DNA of 64,000 bases from Bacillus sp. F19 (GTDB lineage Bacteria; Bacillota; Bacilli; Bacillales; Bacillaceae): assembly GCA_023823795.1 (NCBI GenBank), contig CP085710.1, forward strand, positions 894,001 to 958,000. Direction: 5' to 3'. Under the pieces are notes generated by a model. It had not been told where the DNA came from, ran no database searches, and was given only the letters and a program-made list of their open reading frames with translations. The position numbers and the translations under genes are program-made. Below, in pieces: positions 1 to 8,664 of this stretch (position 1 is its first letter; each line of letters opens with the position of its first letter).

Positions 1-279
1 GCAGAACAATTATATATTTCACTGAGGCTTGCCCTTGCCCATCACTTGAGCACTGGACAGGGCCTCCCGGTAATTATTGATGATGGTTTTGTAAATTTTG
101 ATTTTGAAAGGACAAAACAAGTCCTGTCACTGCTGAAGGAATTTTCAAAACAGCACCAGATTATTTTCTTTACGTGCCAGGAGCACCTGCTGCCGCTGTT
201 TGAAGAAGATCAAATTCTTGATTTAAAAGCAGATGAGTCAGCTTCAAAACAAGTATCTATTGAGCAGAGATTATTGTAA
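1..279 (+). CDS. yhaN: YhaN-like AAA ATPase, C-terminal fragment
   Basis: The frame is open from base 1, so only the last ~92 residues of a longer gene are present; the TTG at 46 is not a real start. The fragment contains an ABC-type signature-like stretch (EQLYISLRLALA) followed by a Walker B/D-loop region (PVIIDDGFVNFD), which is the tail arrangement of the large SMC/Rad50-like YhaN ATPases. In B. subtilis yhaN sits directly before yhaM, which is found here one gene further on, supporting the name. The family is associated with DNA handling together with YhaO. Identity is inferred from the tail and gene order; the start lies outside the window. Confidence 0.8.
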   Translation, partial: AEQLYISLRLALAHHLSTGQGLPVIIDDGFVNFDFERTKQVLSLLKEFSKQHQIIFFTCQEHLLPLFEEDQILDLKADESASKQVSIEQRLL

Positions 280-316
280 AATGAACTGACGAAAGGTACC
301 TGAAAGGAAGTACGCA

Positions 317-1531
317 ATGCAGCAAAATAAACATGAGAAAAAACCGCTTGGCAAACCTCTTTTTTTACTGAGCTTTAACTTATTTATTATTATGGTGGGC
401 ATAGGCTTAGTCATCCCGATTCTGCCGTTTTATGTTGAAAAATTCGGAGCAGATGCAGCAACACTTGGATTTCTGGTTGCTGTATTTGCACTCATGCAGT
501 TTTTTTTCGCCCCGATATGGGGGCGGTTATCTGACAGAATTGGCCGAAAACCGTTGATAACACTTGGTTTGTTTGGATTCGCATTAGCTGAATTTATTTT
601 CGCTTTTGCAACGGATTTATGGATGCTGTTTTTATCAAGGATAATTGCAGGTATATTCGGTGCGGCGATTATGCCGAGTGCAATGGCATACGTTTCTGAT
701 GTAACAACACCTGAAAAACGCGGGCAGGGAATGGGGTATTTAGGCGCCGCAATGGGTCTTGGTATTGTAGTTGGCCCGGGGATCGGCGGATGGCTTTCTG
801 AATTCAGTCTTTCTTTCCCGTTTCTTTTTGCGGGTATTGCGGCATCACTGGCAGGAATTGTATCAATCTTCGTTTTGCCTGAATCTCTTTCAAAAGAAGC
901 GATGCAAAAGACCACAGATGAAAATGAAAAACGCGAAAATCAATTTATTCTAATCAAAAAAGCTCTTCAAAGCCCTGTAGGCTTTTTACTGATCCTAGTC
1001 TTTATGATGAGTTTCGCATTAACGATTTTTCAGGCGATCTTTGGCTTCTACGCATTAGAGCGCTTCGGCTATGGACCGCAGGAAGTCGGTCTGATTATCC
1101 TTATAACAGGGATTGTTGGAACAATCACACAAGGAGCAGCAGTTGGAAGGCTTGTGGCTAAATTCGGCGATGAACGGGTTGTCACCTCTGCTCTTTTGTT
1201 GAGTGCATTTGGATTTGTGATTATGACATTTGCTAACTCCTTCGCAACGGTCTTATTGACAACCTCTGTCTTCTTTTTAGGGAATTCTATTTTGAGACCT
1301 TCTTTAAATACGTTTATCTCAAAATTAGCAGGAAGCAAGCAAGGTATGGTGATGGGGCTTAATAATTCTTTTATGAGTCTTGGGAATGTCGCGGGCCCTA
1401 TTTTAGCGGGTTACGTATTTGAGTATCAAATCAATCTTCCTTATTATATTGGTGCTGCGGTCATGCTTGCTGCACTTATTTCAACTAAGGTTTGGATTTC
1501 AAGAAGACAGCAAGCTGATGTCTCAGCCTAG
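317..1531 (+). CDS. MFS multidrug/tetracycline-type efflux transporter
   Basis: 404 residues, with about 12 hydrophobic segments and a hydrophilic central loop near residues 195-215. Motif A (GRLSDRIGRKP, ~69-79) links helices 2 and 3, and the antiporter motif C (GIVVGPGIGG, ~149-158) lies in helix 5; together these mark drug:H+ antiporters of the Bmr/NorA/TetA type. It would export a small hydrophobic compound across the cytoplasmic membrane; the substrate cannot be read from sequence. An AAGGAAG sequence precedes the ATG. It sits between yhaN and yhaM, which are adjacent in B. subtilis, so it looks like a lineage-specific insertion into that operon. Confidence 0.85.
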   Translation: MQQNKHEKKPLGKPLFLLSFNLFIIMVGIGLVIPILPFYVEKFGADAATLGFLVAVFALMQFFFAPIWGRLSDRIGRKPLITLGLFGFALAEFIFAFATDLWMLFLSRIIAGIFGAAIMPSAMAYVSDVTTPEKRGQGMGYLGAAMGLGIVVGPGIGGWLSEFSLSFPFLFAGIAASLAGIVSIFVLPESLSKEAMQKTTDENEKRENQFILIKKALQSPVGFLLILVFMMSFALTIFQAIFGFYALERFGYGPQEVGLIILITGIVGTITQGAAVGRLVAKFGDERVVTSALLLSAFGFVIMTFANSFATVLLTTSVFFLGNSILRPSLNTFISKLAGSKQGMVMGLNNSFMSLGNVAGPILAGYVFEYQINLPYYIGAAVMLAALISTKVWISRRQQADVSA

Positions 1532-1604
1532 CTGCAGACGGGAAAAAGAGACAAAATTTATGCTATACTCAGGATACTGAGGCAATTTGGGAGGGACCGT
1601 TTTA

Positions 1605-2552
1605 ATGATGACAAAAGGAATTAATCATTACGAGGTAGGCGAGCAAGCGGATGTTTTTCTGCTCGTTAAATCATCGACTAAAGGAATAGCCAGTAACGGA
1701 AAACCATTTTTAACATTGATTCTCCAAGATCAATCCGGGGAGATTGAAGCAAAGCTATGGGATGCCGGACCAGATGATGAGGTGTCCTACAGTTCACAAA
1801 GCATTGTAAAGATATATGGCGATATTCATCACTACCGTGGACGAAATCAGTTGAAGATCCGCAATATCCGAACTGCCTCAAACACGGATAACGTAAAAAT
1901 TTCTGATTTTCTTGAAACGGCTCCGGTTGGACAAGAAGAAATGATGGAAAAAGTAACACAATTTATTTTCGAAATGAAAAACCCTAACATACAGCGTGTG
2001 ACAAGATATCTCATGAAAAAGCATCAAAGTGAATTCCTAGAATATCCGGCTGCAACAAAAAATCATCACGAATTTGTATCTGGATTAGCTTATCATGTTG
2101 TTTCAATGCTTGATTTAGCAAAGTCCATTGCAGCTTTATATCCAAGTCTTGATACAGATTTGCTTTATGCAGGGGTCATTCTGCATGACCTTGGGAAAGT
2201 AACTGAGCTCTCAGGTCCTATTGGCACAACTTATACAGTCGAGGGAAACCTGATCGGCCATATTTCCATCATGGTAAATGAAATTGCCAAAGCAGCAGAA
2301 CATTTAGGCATTGAGGGAGAAGAAATTGTGATCCTTCAGCACCTTGTCCTCAGTCATCATGGCAAAGCAGAGTGGGGAAGCCCTAAACCGCCGCTGATCA
2401 AAGAAGCCGAAATTCTTCATTATATTGATAATCTCGATGCGAAAATGAACATGCTTGACCGTGCATTAGAGCGGGTGAAGCCCGGCGAGTATACGGAACG
2501 TGTTTTTGCACTTGATAATCGGTCGTTTTACAAACCAACGTTTCATAACTAA
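1605..2552 (+). CDS. yhaM: 3'-5' exoribonuclease YhaM
   Basis: 315 residues, the usual length of YhaM (about 314). An N-terminal OB-fold nucleic-acid-binding domain (~15-90) precedes an HD phosphohydrolase domain with the metal-binding pair H194-D195 (HDLGK) and earlier histidines around residues 157-165. The family degrades RNA, and can act on single-stranded DNA, from the 3' end in the cytoplasm. The open frame extends to TTG 1587, but GGGAGGG at 1589-1595 is spaced properly for ATG 1605 (or ATG 1608, which aligns best with the B. subtilis start). A good terminator follows the stop codon. Confidence 0.93.
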   Translation: MMTKGINHYEVGEQADVFLLVKSSTKGIASNGKPFLTLILQDQSGEIEAKLWDAGPDDEVSYSSQSIVKIYGDIHHYRGRNQLKIRNIRTASNTDNVKISDFLETAPVGQEEMMEKVTQFIFEMKNPNIQRVTRYLMKKHQSEFLEYPAATKNHHEFVSGLAYHVVSMLDLAKSIAALYPSLDTDLLYAGVILHDLGKVTELSGPIGTTYTVEGNLIGHISIMVNEIAKAAEHLGIEGEEIVILQHLVLSHHGKAEWGSPKPPLIKEAEILHYIDNLDAKMNMLDRALERVKPGEYTERVFALDNRSFYKPTFHN

Positions 2553-2560
2553 TCAGGAGA

Positions 2561-2590
2561 GTCTTTCTTCTTTGAAGAAAGGCTTTTTTT
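2561..2590 (+). terminator. Terminator of yhaM
   Basis: Ten-pair stem GTCTTTCTTC/GAAGAAAGGC with a 3-nt loop followed by seven T. Confidence 0.85.
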
Positions 2591-2620
2591 GCTGTTATTG
2601 AATAACCGGCATAAGACTTG

Positions 2621-3913
2621 AAGTCTCGGAAACTCGTAAAAAAGTGTGGAAGTCTCGGAATTAATTGAAAGTCTCGGAAAAAAGTGTGAAAGTCTCGGAA
2701 TAAAGTGTGAAAGTCTCGGAATAAAGTGTGAAAGTCTCGGAATTAGTTGAAAGTCTCGGAATAAAGTGTGGAAGTCTCGGAATAAAGTGTGGAAGTCTCG
2801 GAATTAATTGAAAGTCTCGGAATAAAGTGTGGAAGTCTCGGAATAAAGTGTAGAAGTCTCGGAATAAAGTGTAGAAGTCTCGGAATAAATTGAAAGTCTC
2901 GGAATAAATTGAAAGTCTCGGAATTAATTGAAAGTCTCGGAATAAAGTGTCAAAGTCTCGGAATAAAGTGTGAAAGTCTCGGAAAAAAGTGTGGAAGTCT
3001 CGGAATTAGTTGAAAGTCTCGGAATTAATTGAAAGTCTCGGAATAAAGTGTGAAAGTCTCGGAATAAAGTGTGGAAGTCTCGGAATTAATTGAAAGTCTC
3101 GGAATAAAGTGTGGAAGTCTCGGAATAAAGTGTAGAAGTCTCGGAATAAAGTGTAGAAGTCTCGGAATAAAGTGTGAAAGTCTCGGAATAAAGTGTCAAA
3201 GTCTCGGAATTAATTGAAAGTCTCGGAATAAAGTGTCAAAGTCTCGGAATAAAGTGTGAAAGTCTCGGAAAAAAGTGTGGAAGTCTCGGAATTAGTTGAA
3301 AGTCTCGGAATAAAGTGTGGAAGTCGCGGAATTAGTTGAAAGTCTCGGAATGAAGTGTGAAAGTCTCGGAATTAGTTGAAAGTCTCGGAATTAATTAAAA
3401 GTCTCGGAATTAATTAAAAGTCTCGGAATAAAGTGTCAAAGTCTCGGAATTAATTGAAAGTCTCGGAATTAAGTGTGGAAGTCTCGGAATAAAGTGTGAA
3501 AGTCTCGGAATAAAGTGTCAAAGTCTCGGAATTAATTGAAAGTCTCGGAATTAATTGAAAGTCTCGGAATAAAGTGTGAAAGTCTCGGAATTAAGTGTGG
3601 AAGTCTCGGAATAAAGTGTCAAAGTCTCGGAATTAATTGAAAGTCTCGGAATAGAGTGTGAAAGTCTCGGAAATAATTGAAAGTCTCGTAATTAAGTGTG
3701 AAAGTCTCGGAATTAGTCGAAAAGTCTCAGAATTAGTTGAAAGTCTCCGAATAAAGTGTGAAAGTCACAGAATTAGTCGAAAAGTCTCCGAATAAAGTGT
3801 GAAAGTCACAGAATTAGTCGAGAAGTCACGGAATTAGTCGAAAAGTCTCAGAATAAAGTGTCAAAGTCCCGGAATTAAGTTAAAAACTTCGGAATAAAGC
3901 TTGAGAGTCCCTG
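2621..3913. repeat. Tandem array of ~64 units of 19 or 21 bp
   Basis: The core AAGTCTCGG recurs about 64 times, counted by eye. Each core is followed by one of two tails: AATAAAGTGTGG/GA (21-bp unit) or AATTAATTGA (19-bp unit), in irregular order. Units are nearly identical from ~2640 to ~3650 and decay towards the yhaL side (CTCAG, CTCCG, CACAG, CCCGG variants after ~3680). No frame stays open through the array because 19 and 21 bp units keep shifting the phase and TAA/TGA occur in the tails, so it does not code. It fills the whole yhaM-yhaL gap. Function unknown. Confidence 0.95.
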
Positions 3914-4057
3914 AAAAAAATAAAATAACTATCACGATTTATTGCATCCAAGAATCATAACAAGTTCTCTTTTCATCTTCTAAAAATCATGTATAAATGG
4001 AGCGAGATTCTCATATAGTGCAGTAAAGGGCTTGTCAATGAAAAGGGGGAAGCGGGA

Positions 4058-4249
4058 ATGATCTTGCTGCCGTGGTGGGTTTACCTCTGTATACTTGGGA
4101 TTTTATACAGCGGTTACATGGCTTTTTCAACAACAAGGAAAGAGAAGATTGTTGAGGAAGCGTATATAGAACAAGAGGGTAATGTTTATATTGAAAGAAT
4201 GCTTAAGGAACGTGAGATTCGAAGAAAAAATCAGGATGATGAAATGTGA
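4058..4249 (+). CDS. yhaL: Sporulation protein YhaL family
   Basis: 63 residues: one N-terminal transmembrane helix (~4-22) followed by a charged cytoplasmic tail rich in Lys, Glu and Arg. The size, topology and position immediately before the convergent prsA match YhaL of B. subtilis, a small protein linked to sporulation whose biochemical role is not known. GGGGGA at 4045-4050 precedes the ATG. It shares a bidirectional terminator with prsA. Confidence 0.8.
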   Translation: MILLPWWVYLCILGILYSGYMAFSTTRKEKIVEEAYIEQEGNVYIERMLKEREIRRKNQDDEM

Positions 4250-4282
4250 AAAACTCCCCCATTTTAAAAATGGGGGAGTTTT
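4249..4282. terminator. Bidirectional terminator between yhaL and prsA
   Basis: Perfect inverted repeat AAAACTCCCCCATTT/AAATGGGGGAGTTTT; T-runs result on both strands, serving convergent yhaL (+) and prsA (-). Confidence 0.9.
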
Positions 4283-4286
4283 GCTG

Positions 4287-5156
4287 TTATTGTCCTTCAG
4301 CAGGCTCTGCAGGAGCTGCGGGTGCTTTGAATGTATCTTCTAATTCTTTGTCTTTAACCTGAACGTCTGCTTCTTTAAGGGCTTTGTCCAATGCTCCCTG
4401 AACAGCATCAGGCTGACTTGTTTTTTGTTTTTTTACATCTGCTTCAAGTTCTTTTTTCATTTCTTCATACGGCTTTAACGTTTTTGTCACTTTAATGATG
4501 TGGTAGCCAAATTCAGATTTTACAGGGTTGCTTACTTCGCCTTCTTTAAGGGCAAATGCTGCTTTTTCGAATTCAGGCACCATTTGTCCTTTGCCAAACC
4601 AGCCTAAATCTCCGCCGTTTTGTCCAGATGGATCTTTAGAAGCTTCCTTCGCTAAATCCTCAAACTTTTCGCCTTTATCAAGACGGGCTTTAATTTCTTT
4701 TGCCGTTTTTTCATCTTCAACGAGGATGTGGCTTGCTTGTACTTTGCCTTTTAGGCTTTCATAGTATTGTTTTGTATCTTCTTCTGTTACTTTCACTTCT
4801 TCCTCAGCTGCTTTTTTGCGAAGCAGATCGACTTTCACCATATCTTTAACAGTCTTTTCGCCTTGCTGCTGAATGACTGCTTCAAATTGAGGGCCGTATT
4901 GCTGAGTTAAATTGTCAATTTCTTTATTTACTTCTTCGTCAGAAACTTTGTATTCTTTGCTTAAAACTTTTTCATGTACAAGCTCTGTCAGAACATCTTT
5001 TCCGAAGCGGTCTTTCATTGCTTCATAAAATTCGTCTTTTGTTACATTGCCTGCTTTTGTTTCAGCAATGACCTCGGAACCGCCGTCATTATTATTGCAT
5101 GCGCCTAGCGCCAAAACACTTGATGCTGCTGCTAATGCAAGAGCAAATCTTTTCAT
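4287..5156 (-). CDS. prsA: Foldase lipoprotein PrsA (parvulin peptidyl-prolyl isomerase)
   Basis: 289 residues. The signal peptide ends in the lipobox LGAC (Cys ~20), so the protein is a lipoprotein on the outer face of the membrane. An N-terminal SurA-like chaperone helix region is followed by a parvulin PPIase domain (~132-225: ASHILV ... GGDLGWFGKGQM ... FGYHIIKV) and an acidic, Ala/Pro-rich tail. PrsA helps secreted proteins fold after export, which is relevant to the secreted glycosidase encoded later in this window. The frame runs on to TTG 5165, but that codon abuts the AGGAG at 5166-5170; ATG 5156 has a 9-nt spacer and is the start. Confidence 0.95.
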   Translation of the reverse strand: MKRFALALAAASSVLALGACNNNDGGSEVIAETKAGNVTKDEFYEAMKDRFGKDVLTELVHEKVLSKEYKVSDEEVNKEIDNLTQQYGPQFEAVIQQQGEKTVKDMVKVDLLRKKAAEEEVKVTEEDTKQYYESLKGKVQASHILVEDEKTAKEIKARLDKGEKFEDLAKEASKDPSGQNGGDLGWFGKGQMVPEFEKAAFALKEGEVSNPVKSEFGYHIIKVTKTLKPYEEMKKELEADVKKQKTSQPDAVQGALDKALKEADVQVKDKELEDTFKAPAAPAEPAEGQ

Positions 5157-5333
5157 CTGATACAACTCCTACTTCTGTTTAATTTAAAGACTGCCTAATA
5201 ATTGGAACACTATCACATTGTGCCATGAACTAAAAAGTTTTGCAATAGGACTAGGGTAATCAGGGCATTCGTCTAGGTCAATATGGGAAACTGTCCATAT
5301 GATGTATGGAACGCCGATAAGGGAGGTTTTAAC

Positions 5334-5420
5334 ATGGGTGGAGGAAATTCAAACGGTTTTGCCTTGCTTGTTGTTCTGTTTATTTTGTTGATCATTATTG
5401 GTGCTTCTTACATTTGCTAG
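5334..5420 (+). CDS. YjcZ-family small sporulation peptide (copy 1)
   Basis: 28 codons, GGGAGG at 5321-5326 before the ATG. The peptide is a short Gly/Asn head (MGGGNSNGF) followed by a single hydrophobic helix (ALLVVLFILLIIIGAS). This is the typical YjcZ/YrhC-like tiny hydrophobic peptide found in Bacillus spores and mother cells; the function is unknown. A CATATGATG box ~35 bases upstream resembles the -10 element of mother-cell sigma factors, but a matching -35 is not convincing. Confidence 0.75.
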   Translation: MGGGNSNGFALLVVLFILLIIIGASYIC

Positions 5421-5480
5421 GAAGCAATAAGTGCTGAGATTTTATAATATATGTCTATTTTTTACATGAGGATCGTGCAT

Positions 5481-5561
5481 ATGGGAGGATACGCTGGAGG
5501 CTTCGCGTTAATCGTTGTTTTGTTCATCTTATTGATCATTGTCGGTGCTGCTTGGCTGTAA
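5481..5561 (+). CDS. YjcZ-family small sporulation peptide (copy 2)
   Basis: 26 codons (MGGYAGGF head, then ALIVVLFILLIIVGAAWL helix), clearly a paralogue of the peptide 60 bases upstream; the two share the FAL-VVLFILLII core. GAGG at 5468-5471 precedes the ATG. Tandem duplication of such peptides is common in Bacillus. Two hairpins follow. Confidence 0.75.
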   Translation: MGGYAGGFALIVVLFILLIIVGAAWL

Positions 5562-5572
5562 GCCAAAATAAA

Positions 5573-5642
5573 CATAGCTAACAGATTAACCTGTCAGCTA
5601 TGATTGGATAAGCTGTGTGCTAATGATTGCATGCAGCTTTTT
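5573..5642 (+). terminator. Double hairpin after the YjcZ pair
   Basis: First stem CATAGCTAACAG/CTGTCAGCTATG (5573-5602), then an 11-pair stem AAGCTG.../...CAGCTT at 5610-5640 running into T5. The second is a normal intrinsic terminator. Confidence 0.7.
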
Positions 5643-5655
5643 ATAATGGTGAAAT

Positions 5656-5835
5656 CTAAGTAAATAAGATTTCTATGTAAGAAGAAACTAATAAAATGGT
5701 AATCAGGACGTTGATTGTCCGGAATACTTTTGTTTGTCGGTCTTCAGGAATCTCTCGGACCAGGCACAGCGTATTGGTCAATTTATTTATATAGAATAAA
5801 ATGAACACGGCAAACAAAATGAAAAATGCTATCAT
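5656..5835 (-). CDS. Small membrane protein, 59 residues, unrecognised
   Basis: Open frame MIAFFILFAVFIL... ending IEILFT, with GAGAGGGGG seven to fifteen bases before the ATG. Two hydrophobic segments (~2-15 and ~41-57) flank a polar loop with a K-L-T-N-T and R-E-I-P-E-D-R stretch, suggesting a hairpin in the membrane. It lies between prsA and the yhaJ-like gene, on the same strand as both, where B. subtilis has the small gene yhaK; whether it is the same gene is not established here. No function is assigned. Confidence 0.6.
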   Translation of the reverse strand: MIAFFILFAVFILFYINKLTNTLCLVREIPEDRQTKVFRTINVLITILLVSSYIEILFT

Positions 5836-5924
5836 ATGAGATTCCCCCTCTCCTCACTGATACATATTACATTACCAAAAAAATGATGAAAAAGATAGCG
5901 ATGACTCCTAATAAATAGCAAAAG

Positions 5925-5954
5925 AAAAGCTTCTCCTGAAAGAGAGGCTTTTCT
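5925..5954. terminator. Terminator downstream of the yhaJ-like gene
   Basis: Eleven-pair stem AAAAGCTTCTC/GAGAGGCTTTT with loop CTGAAA; T-rich on both strands, so it can end transcription coming from yhaJ on the minus strand. Confidence 0.75.
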
Positions 5955-6024
5955 TATATATATATAAGCATATCATATTCATTCTAAATAAACTGCTTAA
6001 CCATATGTCCAGAACAGTTTTTAT

Positions 6025-6561
6025 TCATTTCTGAAATAAGATTTCAAAGCTTTCATCGGCTTCTTCAATGAAACAGGCTTTCGGAGCTTTGGAGAGCTGG
6101 CTCAAAAAAATGAAATCAGTGATACACAACCCGGTATGAAAGGCAATTCCTAAACAAAAGTAGTGCAAATAAGAAGGAAATTGAATCAATCCTGCAGTCA
6201 TAAATGAAGTGACAACTATAAAAGGTGTAATAAGAGACAACAGCATATTGGTTTTACTTACATTACAGTTTGTTTTCAAAAAAAGAATCGGAATGAAAGA
6301 CTGGAACTTCAGTTTAAGTGATACGCGGTATCCGGACATCCACAAAGGCAGGGCATGAAGCAGTTTGTGACATGGCACGATGCCTGCGATAAACAGCAGC
6401 AATAAGAAAAAGTAATCTTCTTTTAATTGGATAGAAGGAAAAACGACCACAAGCGGTAAATATATGCTAATAAAGGTAATCATCATTGTTAATACAGAGA
6501 CTATAAAAAGTCTATGGAATCCATAATCTTTTGAAAGATTAATGGTTTTCCAGCAATTCAT
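6025..6561 (-). CDS. yhaJ: DUF3267 membrane protein (YhaJ-like)
   Basis: 178 residues with four predicted membrane helices. A histidine pair in the second helix (PCHKLLHALP) is the hallmark of the DUF3267 family, whose HxxxH resembles a metalloprotease motif although the usual Glu is absent here. Size and position before yhaI/hpr match B. subtilis YhaJ. Function unknown. Confidence 0.7.
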   Translation of the reverse strand: MNCWKTINLSKDYGFHRLFIVSVLTMMITFISIYLPLVVVFPSIQLKEDYFFLLLLFIAGIVPCHKLLHALPLWMSGYRVSLKLKFQSFIPILFLKTNCNVSKTNMLLSLITPFIVVTSFMTAGLIQFPSYLHYFCLGIAFHTGLCITDFIFLSQLSKAPKACFIEEADESFEILFQK

Positions 6562-6776
6562 TTAAATCACCGTCCGAAAGTTATAAATGTTAATGCGGGT
6601 GCATGATTGATCAAGTCCTTACATACTTTACGATGTTAAGTTGGAAAAAGCAATATGAAATTTTGCGTGTAAGCGATTAAAATAAAAAGTAAAGTTTTAC
6701 AAAATAAGAAACTTTCGAAAAAGAGAAGAATGATTTAAAATAAATAAACGAAGAAGAATGAAAGAAGTGAACCTTA

Positions 6777-7112
6777 GTGGAATCCTTAGAAAAACGAATG
6801 GCAAATTTGGAGTACTACCAGAGGTTGCTTGTAAAGATGGTTGACGCGGATAAATACCCTTTTTATCTGTCGGTCATGAAAACAGGTTTATCTGCTGAAG
6901 AAATTGAGGACATTCATCGCATTTGCGAGGAGCTTGAGCAAATGCTTGCAGAACAAAAAGAGCAAGGACTCCTCGATTACATGAGTCTCCTTACTCTTTT
7001 CGCCGGACAGCTGGACCATAGGCTTTCAGTTGATGATACGATTCTTGCCTTGAATAAGCAGGGAATGTATGTGCCGCTGATGACAGAATTCAAAAAAATT
7101 ATTCGGAAATAG
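6777..7112 (+). CDS. yhaI: DUF1878 protein YhaI
   Basis: 111 residues, all-alpha and acidic, without signal or membrane segment: a cytoplasmic protein of the DUF1878 family. It starts with GTG 6777, preceded by a weak AGAAGTGA. Its 3' end overlaps the convergent hpr gene by 14 bases, the same yhaI-hpr head-to-tail arrangement seen in B. subtilis. Function unknown. Confidence 0.8.
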   Translation: MESLEKRMANLEYYQRLLVKMVDADKYPFYLSVMKTGLSAEEIEDIHRICEELEQMLAEQKEQGLLDYMSLLTLFAGQLDHRLSVDDTILALNKQGMYVPLMTEFKKIIRK

Positions 7113-7695
7113 CTGAAGCCGTTTCAGCAGCAGGATCTTCCCGTTTTTTTAGCTTCCGGTTTTCCTCAACAAATTCCTTCTCAATATTCGTAAAGGAATG
7201 TTCGAAGATCTCCATAAAGTCATCTCCGTATATGTTTCGTATGATACACATCATTTCCATAATTTCAGGGAATTTACCATATAGGTTCTGAAGCGGCAGA
7301 GCGCCTTTAAACACAGCGTTTCTGCTTGGATCATAGTCTTCTAAAAGCTTCAGAAGTATTTCCTCTCCCTGTTCCGTCAGCTGAATGTACGTATTGCGTT
7401 TGTCATTCTGCTTTTTCGAAAACTCAAGATAGCCTCGCTCTTCAAGCTTCTTTGAAAAGTTGAATGCAGTCGATACATGCATCACACCAAATTTAGCAAT
7501 CTCTGAAATAGAAGCACCCTTTAAATGATAAGCAATCCATAAGATATGATGCTCATTGATATTCAAATCATAGGGCTTAATCCATTGCTGCCAGTCTTTT
7601 TCGATGGATTTCCACAAAGCTTTGCTGAGCTGCGCGATTCTCTGGCTGAATAAAAGCGCTTCTTTTATAGAATAATCCTGTTCGTTACGTTTCAT
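7099..7695 (-). CDS. hpr: MarR-family regulator Hpr/ScoC
   Basis: 198 residues (B. subtilis ScoC about 203). A winged helix-turn-helix domain (~35-115; [30 protein letters not shown] is the recognition region in parts) is flanked by helices that form the dimer. ScoC represses extracellular protease, sporulation and peptide transporter genes during growth in Bacillus. Convergent overlap with yhaI of 14 bases. Start ATG 7695, preceded by a GGTGACTGGGG sequence. Confidence 0.92.
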   Translation of the reverse strand: MKRNEQDYSIKEALLFSQRIAQLSKALWKSIEKDWQQWIKPYDLNINEHHILWIAYHLKGASISEIAKFGVMHVSTAFNFSKKLEERGYLEFSKKQNDKRNTYIQLTEQGEEILLKLLEDYDPSRNAVFKGALPLQNLYGKFPEIMEMMCIIRNIYGDDFMEIFEHSFTNIEKEFVEENRKLKKREDPAAETASAISE

Positions 7696-7827
7696 CCCCA
7701 GTCACCTACTTTTTCTCTTTTGCTCTTATATTCTATTATGCCAATAAAATAAAGATTAATAAAGATTAAATTTACAAAATTTTTAAATAAATCTTAAATG
7801 CTTAGGAAAAGCGTTGCATTTTCAGGT

Positions 7828-7863
7828 AAAAAAAAGAGCGGCATTTGAGGAAATCTGCCACTC
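7828..7863 (-). terminator. Terminator of yhaH
   Basis: On the minus strand GAGTGGCA.../...TGCCGCTC followed by a long T-run, just downstream of the yhaH stop. Confidence 0.75.
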
Positions 7864-7896
7864 GTACAAGTTAATTGCTTTGTCTACAAAAATATT

Positions 7897-8253
7897 CTAT
7901 TTGTTTAAAGTTTGCTCTAATTCTTTAATTTTCTGTTCGATTTCATTAATTTCTTTTTGAAGTTCATTTTTATGAGGCTCAATGTCTTCTTGCCAAGTCT
8001 TAATTGATTTTTGGAGATCCGCTGTTACATCTTTTAGGACTACAGCACTTTCTTTAGCTGTTTTTATAACTTGCTCTTTTAGCGATACACTGTCATCTTT
8101 CAGCTGAATTAAAATATTTTCGAGTTTTTGTTTATTTTGCTTTAGCTGGCTGCGCAGCTCTTTTCCGGAAGAAGGGGCGGAGAGGATTGCTGCTAAACCT
8201 CCAATAACGCTCCCAACTAAAAGACCGGCCATTAATGATTTTCCTTTTGACAT
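7897..8253 (-). CDS. yhaH: YtxH-domain protein YhaH
   Basis: 118 residues, equal to B. subtilis YhaH. The N-terminal Gly/Ala-rich hydrophobic helix (GLLVGSVIGGLAAILSAP) and SGKELRSQL segment define the YtxH domain; the rest (~45-118) is a long amphipathic coiled coil. YtxH proteins are stress-associated and likely membrane attached. The frame extends to GTG 8262, but this codon lies within the GGAG ribosome site; ATG 8253 has an 8-nt spacer. Confidence 0.85.
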   Translation of the reverse strand: MSKGKSLMAGLLVGSVIGGLAAILSAPSSGKELRSQLKQNKQKLENILIQLKDDSVSLKEQVIKTAKESAVVLKDVTADLQKSIKTWQEDIEPHKNELQKEINEIEQKIKELEQTLNK

Positions 8254-8411
8254 AGGTATCACTCCATTTTGAGTATAATTGTATGTACTTTTTCAAGAAA
8301 TGAACAGGAAAGTCCTTCTTATATAAGTACCCCCTGTCAGAATAGATAAACGCTGTTTTATACATAGCTTGTGATGCCTGTGCATAGATATGAGTAAAAG
8401 GGGGGAGGAGC

Positions 8412-8603
8412 TTGGCTGTTGTTATCTTTCTATTTTTCACCATAAGCTTGCTTTGTTTCATAGGGACTTTTCATTACCTCAAACTAGCGCAGCAATCAGC
8501 ATCCTATCCGCCAAAACATGTTGTTCACCAAAAAGCTGCTGTGCTTGCAGGAGGCGGCGTACTTGCACTGATGATCGGCATTTTATTCTATTCTTTCCAA
8601 TAG
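8412..8603 (+). CDS. Small two-helix membrane protein, unrecognised
   Basis: 63 residues starting with TTG, directly after a strong AAAAGGGGGGAGGAG ribosome site. Two membrane helices (~2-20 and ~43-61) join through a short polar loop with a HVVHQ stretch. It is divergent from yhaH and convergent with trpP, with which it shares a terminator. The strong ribosome site and clean terminator argue that it is real; function unknown. Confidence 0.65.
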   Translation: MAVVIFLFFTISLLCFIGTFHYLKLAQQSASYPPKHVVHQKAAVLAGGGVLALMIGILFYSFQ

Positions 8604-8627
8604 GCTTCATTTTGATAGATTTTCACA

Positions 8628-8656
8628 AAAAACCCGACCGGCTAGGATCGGGTTTT
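8628..8656. terminator. Bidirectional terminator, small membrane gene / trpP
   Basis: Nine-pair stem AAAACCCGA/TCGGGTTTT with a 10-nt loop between converging genes. Confidence 0.85.
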
Positions 8657-8664
8657 CTTATATG

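Noticed and set aside
430-915. 161-codon minus-strand frame
   Set aside because: Antisense shadow of the MFS transporter gene; no ribosome site and Pro/Ser/Ala-rich nonsense composition.
2621-3913. CRISPR array
   Set aside because: Units of 19/21 bp are contiguous, with two recurring tails instead of unique spacers of ~30 bp; no cas genes nearby.
5260-5310. Sigma-E promoter before the YjcZ pair
   Set aside because: A -10-like CATATGAT exists but the -35-like element is only 11 bases away, too short for sigma-E.
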